64,000 nt of DNA, taken from positions 91,836,016 through 91,900,015 of the forward strand of contig NC_083577.1 of NCBI RefSeq assembly GCF_027579695.1, read 5' to 3'. Source of the stretch: Neoarius graeffei. Taxonomy: Eukaryota; Chordata; Actinopteri; Siluriformes; Ariidae. The number at the start of each line of letters is the position of its first letter. Position 1 is the stretch's first letter. Below the pieces are notes generated by a model. It was not told where the DNA came from, ran no database searches, and was given only the letters and a program-made list of their open reading frames with translations. This document shows positions 23,672 through 63,545 of the stretch, one piece after another. The position numbers and the translations under genes were made by a program.

Positions 23672-23968
23672 CTAGGGGAAGCCGTGGCCTAATGGTTAGA
23701 GAAGCAGCTTTGGGACCAAAAGGTCATCGTTTTGCTTTGTGTATACCAGAAAGGCTGCATTAGAATAAGTTTGGTGATGTGATGCCTTTTTATGTGTAAC
23801 TCTATAGAATTTGTGAAGGTCATTGTTTCAATTCCCTGGACCAGCAGGAATGGCTAAAGTGCCCTTGAGCGAGACACCGAACCCCCAACTGCTCCCCAGG
23901 CTGCTCTGGGTATGCTGTACGTCGCTCTGGATAAGAGCATCTGCTAAATGCCATTAATGTAATTTATA
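23672..23968 (+). mobile_element. tRNA-derived SINE with L2-type tail, carrying an 88-bp insert
   Basis: The head AGCCGTGGCCTAATGGTTAG has the A-box; GGTTCAATTCCC-like sequence (23819-23837) is the B-box. The 3' end TGGATAAGAGCATCTGCTAA is shared with the L2 LINE tail. It is split at 23730-23817 by the duplicated segment, flanked by GGTCATCG and GGTCATTG. Related copies lie in antisense at 59.2-60.0 and 61.1-61.3 kb. Confidence 0.8.
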
Positions 23969-24358
23969 AATGTACAACCCCGATTCCAAAAAAGTTGGGA
24001 CAAAGTACAAATTGTAAATAAAAACGGAATGCAATGATGTGGAAGTTTCAAAATTCCATATTTTATTCAGAATAGAACATAGCTGACATATCAAATGTTT
24101 AAACTGAGAAAATGTATCATTTAAAGAGAAAAATTAGGTGATTTTAAATTTCATGACAACACCACATCTCAAAAAAGTTGGGACAAGGCCATGTTTCCCA
24201 CTGTGAGACATCCCCTTTTCTCTTTACAACAGTCTGTAAACGTCTGGGGACTGAGGAGACAAGTTGCTCAAGTTTAGGGATAGGAATGTTAACCCATTCT
24301 TGTCTAATGTAGGATTCGAGTTGCTCAACTGTCTTAGGTCTTTTTTGTCGTATCTTCC

Positions 24359-24540
24359 TGTGGCAGCGGGGGCGTGGTCAAGCGCCGGTCTGTGACAGGA
24401 GGGCGGAGCCAGGGAAGGTGAGTGGCAGAATCGCTACACCTGACGGTCGTTAACCTGTGTTTGTGTGTGTTTTCCCAGTAACCGCTCCCTGTTTAAGGAG
24501 GCAGAGAGAGAGCAGAGGGAGCGCCACCCGGGACCGGAAG

Positions 24541-24607
<67 letters not shown>

Positions 24608-24715
24608 AGCTTACGCTGAATCCGACTGAAAAGTGGATTAATAAATATCCTTCTCTGCATCTAAAACGTTGTCCTGCCATCCTCTGTGCTCCACCCACAC
24701 TTGATTCGCGCTACA
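24359..24715 (+). repeat. Left LTR of the Gmr1-like element
   Basis: Begins TGTGGCAGCGGGGGCGTGG and ends GATTCGCGCTACA. It contains a long (GT)n run at about 24547-24602 that the right LTR lacks, and an AATAAATATC stretch that could serve as a poly(A) signal. Confidence 0.93.
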
Positions 24716-27700
24716 GTGGTGCCGAAACCCGGGACAAGGTGGAGCACCAGCTTTGCAGCCCCATGGAATCCTCCCCGTTCACGGATTTGGTCCACACCCT
24801 TGCCACGGCTCAGCAGAGCCAGCACCAGGCACTCGTCACGCTCCGAAAGGAGCAGGAGCGATGCTTTGAAGCCCTTGTGCTGGCCCAGCAGGAAGATCGA
24901 GAGGCGTTCCGGCATCTCCTCGCGTCGGCGGGATCCACCAGCGCCCCGGCCGCGGGCCCGTCTCCCCTCACCATGACCAAGATGGGCCCGCAGGATGACC
25001 CCGAGGCATTTATCACCTTGTTCGAGCAAGTCGCCGAAGCCTCGGGGTGGCCGATGGAGCAGCGCGCGGCGCGCCTCCTCCCCCTCCTCACGGGAGAGGC
25101 GCAGCTGGCCGCACTACAGCTTCCCGCCGACTGCCAGCTGGCCTACGCCGACCTTCGCCGGGCCGTCCTCCAGCACGTGGGGTGCACGCCCGAACAACAG
25201 CGCCAGCGCTTCCGCGCGCTGCGGATGGAGGAAGTCGGCCGGCCATTCGCATTCGGCCAGCAACTCCGGGACGCCTGCTGGCGGTGGCTGAGGGCAGACG
25301 ATCGCGACGCCGAGGGAATCATCGATCAGGTGGTGCTGGAGCAATTCATCGCCCGCTTACCAGCCGGAACCGCAAAGTGGGTCCAGTGCCACCGCCCGGA
25401 GTCGCTGGATCAGGCCATAGGACTGGCGGAGGATCATTTGGCGGCTGTTCCGGCGGCAGGACGGCCAACGACGCTGCCTCTTCTCCCCTCTTCTCTCTCT
25501 CTTTCTCCCCTCCCTTCTGTGTCCCGTCCTCACCCCATTCCCCCACCACGGAGGCGGGGGCCGGCTCCACCCCAGCCGGCCCGCCGCACCCGGGGTGCCC
25601 TCCCATTTCTCCCTTCTGTGTCTGTCTCTCCCCCCCCTCAGGTGAGTGAGCCCCAGAACACAGCTGCAGAGGGAAGGCCCAGGCCGGTTTGCTGGCGCTG
25701 CGGGGAACCGGGCCACCTGCAGCAACAGTGCACAGCTATGGAGGTGGGGGCGGTGGTGCGGATCCCCGACGCGCCAGAAGCTGCCCTCGATCGGGCCGGA
25801 GCGTATCGCATACCGGTAAGTGTACAAGGGGCTACATATCAGGCGTTGGTGGATTCGGGTTGCAATCAGACCTCAATCTGCCAAAGCCTGGTGCAAGACG
25901 AGGCATTGGGGGGAGCACAGGGGGTGAAGGTGTTGTGTGTGCACGGGGATGTTCACAGATACCCGTTGGTGTCGGTCCACATATATTTCAGAGGGGCAAA
26001 ATCCATAGTGAAGGCGGCCTTACCCACTCTTTAATTTTGGGGACTGATTGGCCGGGATTTCAGGGTTTAATGGCACGCCTAGTAAAGAGTGGGTCCTGCC
26101 GGTTGACAGGGGAGGGTCCCGGTGTCGCTTTGGCTGGAGCTGTGGTCGCAGAGCCGTCTACGTCATATCCGCGACAGAGTGAGGAGCTGCCGGCTCCTCC
26201 TCTTTCTATTGGGGAATCCCTCGCGGATTTCCCACTGGAACAATCGTGAGACGAGACTCTGCGACACGCGTTTGACCAAGTGAGAGTAATCGATGGTCAA
26301 ACGCTCCAGCCAAACGCCTCCCCGTCCTTCCCCTATTTTTCCATTTTGAAGGATAGATTATACCGAGTGACGCAGGACACTCAGACGAAAGAGCGGGTCA
26401 CCCAGTTATTAATTCCAAAGAGCCGCCGGGAATTGGTATTCCAGGCGGCTCACTTTAATCCCATGGTTGGACACCTCGGGCAGGATAAGACACTAGCCCG
26501 GATAATGGCCCGATTCTATTGGCCGGGGATTCGTGGCGATGTCCGTAAGTGGTGTACGGTGTGCCGCGAATGCCAGTTAGTAAACCCAGCGGCCATTCCA
26601 AAAGCGCTCTTGCGCCCCCTACCATTAATCGAGACCCCGTTCGAAAGAATTGGGATGGATCTCGTCGGGCCATTAGATCGGTCAACACGAGGGTACCGCT
26701 TTATATTGGTTCTGGTGGACTATGCAACGCGATACCCGGAAGCAGTGCCTCTTCGCAATATCTCAGCACGCAGTATTGCAGAGGCCCTCTTCCACGTCAT
26801 CTCCCGGGTTGGAATCCCGAAAGAGATTCTAACTGACCAAGGCACCTCGTTTATGTCACGAACACTGAGCGAACTGTATGGGCTACTGGGTATTAAGCCG
26901 ATCCACACCAGCGTTTATCACCCACAGACGGACGGTTTAGTTGAACGGTTCAATCGCACCCTCAAAAATATTATCAAAAAATTCGTAAGTGAGGATGCAC
27001 GTAACTGGGATAAGTGGCTCGAACCCTTGTTATTTGCAGTGCGAGAGGTCCCCCAAGCCTCCACAAGGTTCTCCCCGTTTGAATTATTATACGGGCATAA
27101 GCCGCGCGGCATCTTAGATGTACTGCGGGAAAATTGGGAGGAGGGACCTTCACAGAGCAAAAATTAAATTCAGTACGTTATGGACCTGCACGCAAAACTC
27201 CACACGCTCACCCACCTAACTCAGGAGAATTTGTGGCAGGCCCTGGAACAGCAGGTCCGCCTGTACAACAAGGGCACGCACCTTAGAGAGTTCACTCCGG
27301 GAGATAAGGTACTCGTCCTGTTGCCCACGTTGAGCTCCAAATTAATCGCCAAGTGGCAAGGACCCTTTGAGGTCACACGGCGAGTCGGGGACGTCGACTA
27401 TGAGGTTAGGCGAACGGACAGGGAGGGGGCACTACAGCACTACAGATCTACCACCTCAATCTGCTGAAACTCTGGAACGAGGAGGTCCCCGTGGCGTTGG
27501 TGTCAGTAGTTCCGGAGAAGGCAGAGCTGGGGCCGGAGCTTCAAAAAGGGACATTGGCAGCACGTACCTCTCCGGTCCCCTGTGGAGACCACCTCTCCCC
27601 GACCCAACTCACGGAGGTCGCCCAGTTGCAGGCCAAGTTTTCGGATGTGTTCTCGCCCCTGCCCGGTCGCACTAACCTCATAGAACACCACATAGAGACG

Positions 27701-29031
27701 CCCCCGGGGGTGGTAGTGCGTAGCCGCCCTTACAGGCTACCCAAACACAAAAAAAAGGTGGTCCGGGAAGAACTTCAGGCCATGCTCGAAATGGGCATCG
27801 TCGAGGAGTCCCACAGTGACTGGAGCAGCCCGGTGGTCTTGGTTCCCAAGGCCGACGGCTCGGTCCGGTTCTGTGTGGACGATAGAAAAGTCAACGCGGT
27901 GTCTAAATTCGACGTGTACCCAATGCCTCGTATTGATGAGCTGCTCAATCGACTAGGCACGGCTCACTTTTACTCGACACTGGATTTGACGAAGGGATAT
28001 TGGCAGATCCCCTTGACTCCATTATCCCGGGAGAAAACGGCCTTTTCCACACCGTTCGGCTTACACCAGTTCGTCACACTTCCGTTTGGGCTGTTTGGGG
28101 CGCCCGCTACGTTTCAGTGGCTGATGGACAGGATCCTCCGGCCCCACACCACCTATGCGGCCGCGTATTTAGATGACATTATCATTTATAGTAATGACTG
28201 GCAGCGGCACCTGCAACACCTGAGGGCCGTCCTTAGGTCGCTGAGGCGGGCGGGACTCACTGCCAACCCGAAGAAGTGTGCGATTGGGCGGGTGGAAGTA
28301 CGGTATCTGGGCTTCCACTTGGGCAACGGGCAGGTGCGTCCCCAAATTAATAAGACAGCAGCGATTGCGGCCTGCCCGAGGCCCAAGACCAAAAAGGGGG
28401 TGAGACAGTTCCTGGGGCTGGCTGGCTACTATCGTAGGTTTATACCTAACTATTCGGACGTCACCAGCCCGCTGACTGACCTCACTAAAAAGGGGGCGCC
28501 AGATCCAGTCCAGTGGACAGAGCAGTGCCAGCGGGCTTTCTCTGAGGTAAAGGCTGCACTGTGTGGGGGGCCACTTTTACACTCCCCTGACTTCTCTCTC
28601 CCTTTTGTGTTACAGATGGATGCATCGGACAGAGGGCTGGGGACCGTTTTGTCCCAGCAGGTGGAGGGGGAGGATCGCCCGGTCCTATACATCAGCCGAA
28701 AGCTGTCAGTGCGTGAGGGGCGCTACAGCACAATTGAGAAGGAGTGCCTGGTGATCAAGTGGGCGGTCCTCGCCCTCCGTTACTACCTGCTGGGGCGCCC
28801 TTTCACCCTCTGTTCGGACCACGCGCCCCTCCAGTGGCTCCACCGCATGAAGGATGCCAACGCGCGGATCACCCGTTGGTATCTGGCACTCCAACCCTTC
28901 AACTTCAAAGTGGTCCACAGGCCAGGGGCGCAGATGGTCGTGGCGGACTTCCTCTCCCGTCAAGGGGGGGGGGGGGGGGGAGTCGGCTGCAGGCCGGACA
29001 GGCGCCCGGCCTGAGTCGGGCGGTGGGGGTA

Positions 29032-29342
29032 TGTGGCAGCGGGGGCGTGGTCAAGCGCCGGTCTGTGACAGGAGAGCGGAGCCAGGGAAAGTGAGTGGCA
29101 GAATCGCTACACCTGACGGTCGTTAACCTGTGTTTGTTTTCCCAGTAACTGCTCCCTATTTAAGGAGGCAGAGAGAGAGCAGAGGGAGCGCGACCCGGGA
29201 CCGGAAGCAGAGTGTGTGCGTGCATGTGTATGTGAGCTTACGCTGAATCCGACTGAAAAGTGGATTAATAAATATCCTTCTCTGCATCTAAAACGTTGTC
29301 CTGCCGTCCTCTGTGCTCCACCCACACTTGATTCGCGCTACA
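29032..29342 (+). repeat. Right LTR of the Gmr1-like element
   Basis: Same sequence as the left LTR apart from the (GT)n length, a short GTGTGT indel and about six substitutions by hand count over roughly 290 aligned bases. That is about 2 percent, pointing to a fairly recent insertion. Confidence 0.93.
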
Positions 29343-30299
29343 CTTCCGTTTTATGATGCGCCAAATGTTTTCTATGGGTGAAAGATCTGGACTGCAGGCT
29401 GGCCAGTTCAGTACCCAGACCCTTCTTCTACGCAGCCATGATGCTGTAATTGATGCAGTATGTGGTTTGGCATTGTCATGTTGGAAAATGCAAGGTCTTC
29501 CCTGAAAGAGACGTCGTCTGGATGGGAGCATATGCTGCTCTAGAACCTGGATATACCTTTCAGCATTGATAGTGTCTTTCCAGATGTGTAAGCTGCCCAT
29601 GCCACACGCACTAATGCAACCCCATACCATCAGAGATGCAGGCTTCTGAACTGAGCGCTGATAACAACTTGGGTCGTCCTTCTCCTCTTTAGTCCGAATG
29701 ACACGGCGTCCCTGATTTCCATAAAGAACTTCAAATTTTGATTCGTCTGACCACAGAACAGTTTTCCACTTTGCCACAGTCCATTTTAAATGAGCCTTGG
29801 CCCAGAGAAGACGTCTGCGCTTCTGGATCATGTTTAGATACGGCTTCTTCTTTGAACTATAGAGTTTTAGCTGGCAACGGCGGATGGCACGGTGAATTGT
29901 GTTCACAGATAATGTTCTCTGGAAATATTCCTGAGCCCATTTTGTGATTTCCAATACAGAAGCATGCCTGTATGTGATGCAGTGCCGTCTAAGGGCCCGA
30001 AGATCACGGGCACCCAGTATGGTTTTCCGGCCTTGACCCTTACGCACAGAGATTCTTCCAGATTCTCTGAATCTTTTGATGATATTATGCACTGTAGATG
30101 ATGATATGTTCAAACTCTTTGCAATTTTACACTGTCGAACTCCTTTCTGATATTGCTCCACTATTTGTCGGTGCAGAATTAGGGCGATTGGTGATCCTCT
30201 TTCCATCTTTACTTCTGAGAGCCGCTGCCACTCCAAGATGCTCTTTTTATACCCAGTCATGTTGTACTTTGTCCCAACTTTTTTGGAATCGGGGTTGTA

Positions 30300-30785
30300 T
30301 GTGTTAATTCTTTCATAAATGTAATAATTAATTAACTAAATTATAATAGTATCCATAGGTGCTATTTATAATATTTTTCATTGTTCAAGACAGGCCATTT
30401 TGGTAGAGGGATTCAATATATGACAACAGAATTTAAAGAATTTTGTGTACATATGAAATTTTTGTATGGCACTTTAAGTTCTCTGATAGGTTTGATAGTA
30501 CCCTTCAGTCCAAAATGGCAGCGCTGTAGCTCCACTGCTGCACGCTGACATTGCAGTAGAACCTCTTATTGAGATTTGCCTCTTAGTGCTTCTATACTTT
30601 TTGCACCAGCAAACCAGAGATATTCTGAAAGGGGAAGATAGCAAGCTCAGCAGTTTTCCGATTGAAAGAAAAAAAAAAACAATGTAAGCAGTACCTAGCT
30701 TAATCTTGGGTCATGTGGACCACTGTAATCCAATGTTATAAGTTTTGTGATGTCACCAGACATTTTCCGAACATTTATGACAGTT
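30300..30785. other. No gene seen
   Basis: AT-rich unique-looking sequence without recognisable coding potential. Confidence 0.5.
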
Positions 30786-30802
30786 ATATTGGTGGTGCAG
30801 CA

Positions 30803-31092
30803 GAGGGACAGCACATGTGGAGAGCTTGGGAATGAAGCTAAGAGAGATGAGACTGAGATGGTCTGGGCACATCCTGAGAAGAGCTGCAGAGCATGTGGGA
30901 AGGAGAATGTTGAGGATGGAGCTGCCAGGCAAACGAAAACGAGGAAGGCCAAAGAGGAGATACATGGATGTGGTGAGAGAGGACATGAAAGTGGCAGGTG
31001 TGGTAGAGAAGGATGCGGAAGACAGGGAGCAATGGAGACGAAAGATCCGCTGTGGCGACGCTTAATCGGGAGCAGCCAGAAGAAGAAGATAG
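30803..31092 (+). mobile_element. RTE-like LINE 3' fragment with 17-bp target duplication
   Basis: Encodes the C-terminal motif MRLRWSGHILRR ... GKRKRGRPKRRYMDVV of RTE-type LINE proteins and ends in AGAAGAAGAAGAT. The flanks ATATTGGTGGTGCAGCA at 30786-30802 and 31093-31109 are identical target duplications. The copy is thus a 290-bp, 5'-truncated insertion. Confidence 0.85.
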
Positions 31093-31260
31093 ATATTGGT
31101 GGTGCAGCACAGCAGGGTTTTTTTCTGTTAGGACTGAATGTTAATAGGACAGTGGGGGGTGGGTGGGGGGGCACAGCGTTCTGTTTATTTCCACCCACGT
31201 TTGTACTTTGTAGTTAATATTGTACTTTAAAACCTGGACTGCTGCAGATGGATAGAACAT

Positions 31261-31639
31261 CTCATCTCATCTCATTATCTGTAGCCGCTTTATCTTGTTC
31301 TACAGGGTCGCAGGCAAGCTGGAGCCTATCCCAGCTGACTACGGGCGAAAGGCGGGGTACACCCTGGACAAGTCGCCAGGTCATCACAGGGCTGACACAT
31401 AGACACAGACAACCATTCACACTCACACTCACACCTACGCTCAATTTAGAGTCACCAGTTAACCTAACCTGCATGTCTTTGGACTGTGAGGGAAACCGGA
31501 GCACCCGGAGGAAACCCACACGGACACGGGGAGAACATGCAAACTCCACACAGAAAGGCCCTCGCCGGCCACAGGGCTCGAATCCAGACCTTCTTGCTGT
31601 GAGGCGACAGCGCTAACCACTACACCACCGTGCCACCCT
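31261..31639 (-). mobile_element. V-SINE copy 6 (minus strand)
   Basis: Full-length inverted V-SINE with an 11-bp target duplication, GGATAGAACAT (31250-31260 and 31640-31650). Confidence 0.95.
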
Positions 31640-31650
31640 GGATAGAACAT

Positions 31651-31972
31651 ATTTTGTATATCTTGTAGATATATTCCTCAAACCAGTCCCGAACTAGTTT
31701 TGCAGTGTGTCAGGGCACCACACTATCCTGCTGAGGGAATACTGTTGCCTTGAAGGGGTGAACTTGGTGTGTGACAGTGTTCTGGTAGGTGGTATGTGTC
31801 AAAGTAACAGCTACATGAACACCAGGGCCCAAGGTTACCCAGCAGAACATTTAAACTTTTTCAGCATTAACTTTTTCAGCAATTTGTCCTACAGTAGCTC
31901 TTCTGTGGGATCGGACTGAAAATAAATAATTAATATAAATATCAATATAAAACAGATGTTAACAGATAGATA
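31651..31972. other. No gene seen
   Basis: Short AT-rich stretch between the V-SINE and a Tc1 element; nothing recognisable. Confidence 0.5.
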
Positions 31973-33458
31973 CTAGTGCAGCTCAAAAAATTAGAATATT
32001 GTGAAAAGTTAAATATTTTCCATCAGTTATTGAAGAAAGTGAAAATTTAATATATTCTAGACTCATTACATGTAAACAAAAATGTTTCAAGCTTTTTTTT
32101 CTATTTTAATTATGGACTACAGTGCAAAAGAAATTCAAATTATTAGAACTTTGCATTTCAACTTTGGGTAAAACAGATAAATACTGTGTATTTCTCGGTC
32201 TAGTTCAGTCCACACAACTACAATCATGGGGAAGACTGCTGACTCGACAGTTGTTCAGATGATGATGATGATGATCGACCCCCTCCACAAAGAGGGTAAG
32301 CCACAGAAGGTCATTGCTGAAAACGCTGGCTGGAAAAGGTGCACAAGCAACAGCGATGAGTGCAGCCTTGAGAGGATCGTCAAAAAAAGTTGATTCAAGA
32401 ACTTGGGAGAGCTTCATAAGGAGTGGACTGAGGCTGGTATCAGTGCACCAAGAGCCACCACGCACAGACGTCTTCAGGAAAGGGGCTACAACTGTCCCAT
32501 TCCTAATATTAAGCCCCTTCTGAGCCAGAGACAACATCAGAAGCGTCTTATCTGGGCTAAGGAGAGAAAGAACTGGACTGTTGCTCAGTGGTCCAAAGTC
32601 CTCTTTTCAGATGAAAGTAAATTTTGCATTTCATTGGGAAATCAAGGTCCTAGAGTCTGGAGGAAGAGTGGAGAGGCACAGAATGCAAGGTGTTTGAAGT
32701 CCAGGGTGAAGTTTCTGCAGTCTGTGATGATTTGGGGTGCCATGTCATCTGCTGGTGTTGGTCCACTGGGTTTTATCAAGTCTAAAGTCAACACAGCCAT
32801 CTACCATGAGATTTTAGAGCACTTCATGCTTCCATCTGCTGACAAGCTTTATGGAGATGCTGATTTCCTTTTCCAGCAGGACTTAGCACCTGCTCACAGT
32901 GCCAAAACTACCAAATGGTTTGCTGGCCCTGATATTATTGTGCTTGATTAGCCAGCCGACTCACCTGACCTGAACCCCAGAGAGAATCTATGGGCGATTG
33001 TCAAGAGGAAGATGAGAAACACCCGACCCAAAAATACAGACGAGCTGAAGGCCACTATCAAAGCAACCTGGGCTTCAATAACACCTCAGCAGTGCCACAG
33101 GCTGATCATCTTCATGCCACACCGCATTGATGCAGTAATTTGTGGTAAAGGAGCCCCAACCGAGTACTGAGTGGATAAATGAATAAACTTTTCAGAAGTT
33201 GGACATTTCTGTTTTGTAAATCCTTTTTTGATTGATCTTAGGAAATATTCTAATAATCTGAGATACTCGATTTCTGATTTTCATGAGCTATGAGCCGTAA
33301 TCATCAAAATTAAAACAAACAAACAAACAAACAAAAAAACAGCTTGAAATATTTCCCTTTGCATGTAATGAATACAGAATATATGAAAGTTTACCTTTTT
33401 GAATTCAATTACAAAAAAAAAGATATTTTTGATGATATAATTGTTTGTGATGCACTAG
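31973..33458 (+). mobile_element. Tc1-like element with long imperfect inverted repeats
   Basis: 1,486 bp bounded by TA. The outermost 8 bp are CTAGTGCA and TGCACTAG. The inverted repeats extend about 200 bp with many mismatches, for example TCATTACATG and GTTTCAAGC in both arms. The transposase (about 32226-33170) has lost its N-terminal frame but keeps FSDESKFCISLGNQGPRVW, FQQDLAPAHS and SPDLNPRENLW. At least one stop (32949-32951) and an upstream frameshift are present. Older than the 8.6 and 53.3 kb copies. Confidence 0.88.
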
Positions 33459-34421
33459 TATGTTTGCTAGCTATCTAAGTGATTAGCAATAATAAATCAA
33501 TATTAATGTGAAAATATATATGGGAACAGAAAAATACAGATGTTTTCTGTCTGTATGATTATTAGTAAAGTATATAAAATATGCTAACATACAGTACAAT
33601 GGAATGTGCCAATGTAGCTGAACAATTTATAAACAACCAAACACATAAATATTAGTGTAAATATATTAAAAAATATGCTAACAGGGAAACATTGACTTTT
33701 AGCTGGTTAGATAAGAGCTTAACAATAACATATATGAGCTGTGCTAACTTGGAGTGGTGTTATGTAGTGAGGTGAGTAACAAGTTATGCTCATTACACAG
33801 TCACATAAATGGCAATACATTACTTATTAAATCAACATAATGATGTAGCAATGATGCTAATCACTAAGTAGCTACCGTAATTTCTGGGGTGAAGTGTGGC
33901 TTTTTTAAACAGACGTAAACCTCATGGTCTTATGAAAATACACCAGTTATAAAACACAATAATTTATTAACATAAATTTGTAAGTCCAGTTACAAAAAAG
34001 AAAAAGTGAGTTTAGCATGAATGCTAAATGCTAAATGTGATTTTAGCGCAGCCGCCAGCAGCTGAGCAGATTAATGACAGTTTATCTGTTACAGTGATGA
34101 CTAGCGTTGATGCTACTTTCATTATTGACATAATAATAACAATAATAATAAATAAAGAGTTCACACACTCTACTGAATAAATTTAGCATGAGTGATGAGA
34201 AACAGCAGTAAGGCATCAGTGTTTTTCCTGAACGTGATCGTTAACCTCAGGCTGTGTTCCAGTCCACTTTATAATGTCTAATCTAATCTAATCTAATCTA
34301 ATCTAATCTAATCTAATCTAATCTAATCTAATCTAACATGTCTCCCACAGTGTGCCAGTGTGATGTCTTCCTGCTTTTCCTCACTGGGACTTCCTGCTCG
34401 GCTGTGATTGGCCGGTGGAGG
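33459..34421 (-). other. Likely myo10 3' UTR and downstream sequence, with (TCTAA)n repeat
   Basis: No exon seen. The stop codon of myo10 is at 34422. An AATAAA on the minus strand at 33963-33968 is a candidate poly(A) signal, and a (TCTAA)n microsatellite fills about 34277-34335. TTAGC/AGCTA-rich AT sequence lies further left. Confidence 0.45.

Positions 34422-63545
<29,124 letters not shown>

Larger units (their letters stand above)
24359..29342 (+). mobile_element. Gmr1-like LTR retrotransposon (Ty3/gypsy order), fossil
   Basis: About 4,984 bp with LTRs at both ends and a CTTCC target duplication (24354-24358, 29343-29347). A primer-binding-type sequence TGGTGCCGAAACCCGGGA follows the left LTR, and a purine-rich tract precedes the right one. 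Parts in order: gag with a SCAN-like region and a CCHC knuckle (about 24.76-25.74 kb); protease (about 25.8-26.0 kb, VDSGCNQ); integrase (about 26.3-27.5 kb, with HHCC finger and DDE core); then reverse transcriptase (YLDDIIIYS) and RNase H (about 27.5-29.0 kb). Integrase ahead of reverse transcriptase is the hallmark of the Gmr1 group of fish elements. It is broken, with only a few interruptions, and looks young from its LTRs. Confidence 0.92.
23975..30297 (-). mobile_element. Tc1/mariner element split by an LTR retrotransposon
   Basis: The ends CAACCCCGATTCCAAAAAAG and its inverse (30278-30297) are bordered by TA. The transposase reads on the minus strand from about 30260 to 29349 and resumes left of the insertion at about 24358-24180. 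It shows [20 protein letters not shown] (helix-turn-helix), [20 protein letters not shown] and SPIENIW, that is DD34E residues. Outside the LTR element and its 5-bp target duplication, the Tc1 is about 1.33 kb. I see no stop in the part read. It is inactivated by the insertion. Confidence 0.9.

Noticed and set aside
24544-24602. (GT)n-derived open frame with a run of Cys-Val
   Set aside because: It is the microsatellite inside the left LTR; the amino-acid run is meaningless.
24661-25091. Minus-strand frames in the GC-rich gag region
   Set aside because: Shadow frames caused by high GC. The sense strand carries the gag motifs.
30747-31217. Host gene suggested by a 156-aa frame
   Set aside because: It covers a LINE fragment with its own target duplication. 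The recognisable motif is in another frame and belongs to an RTE-like element.
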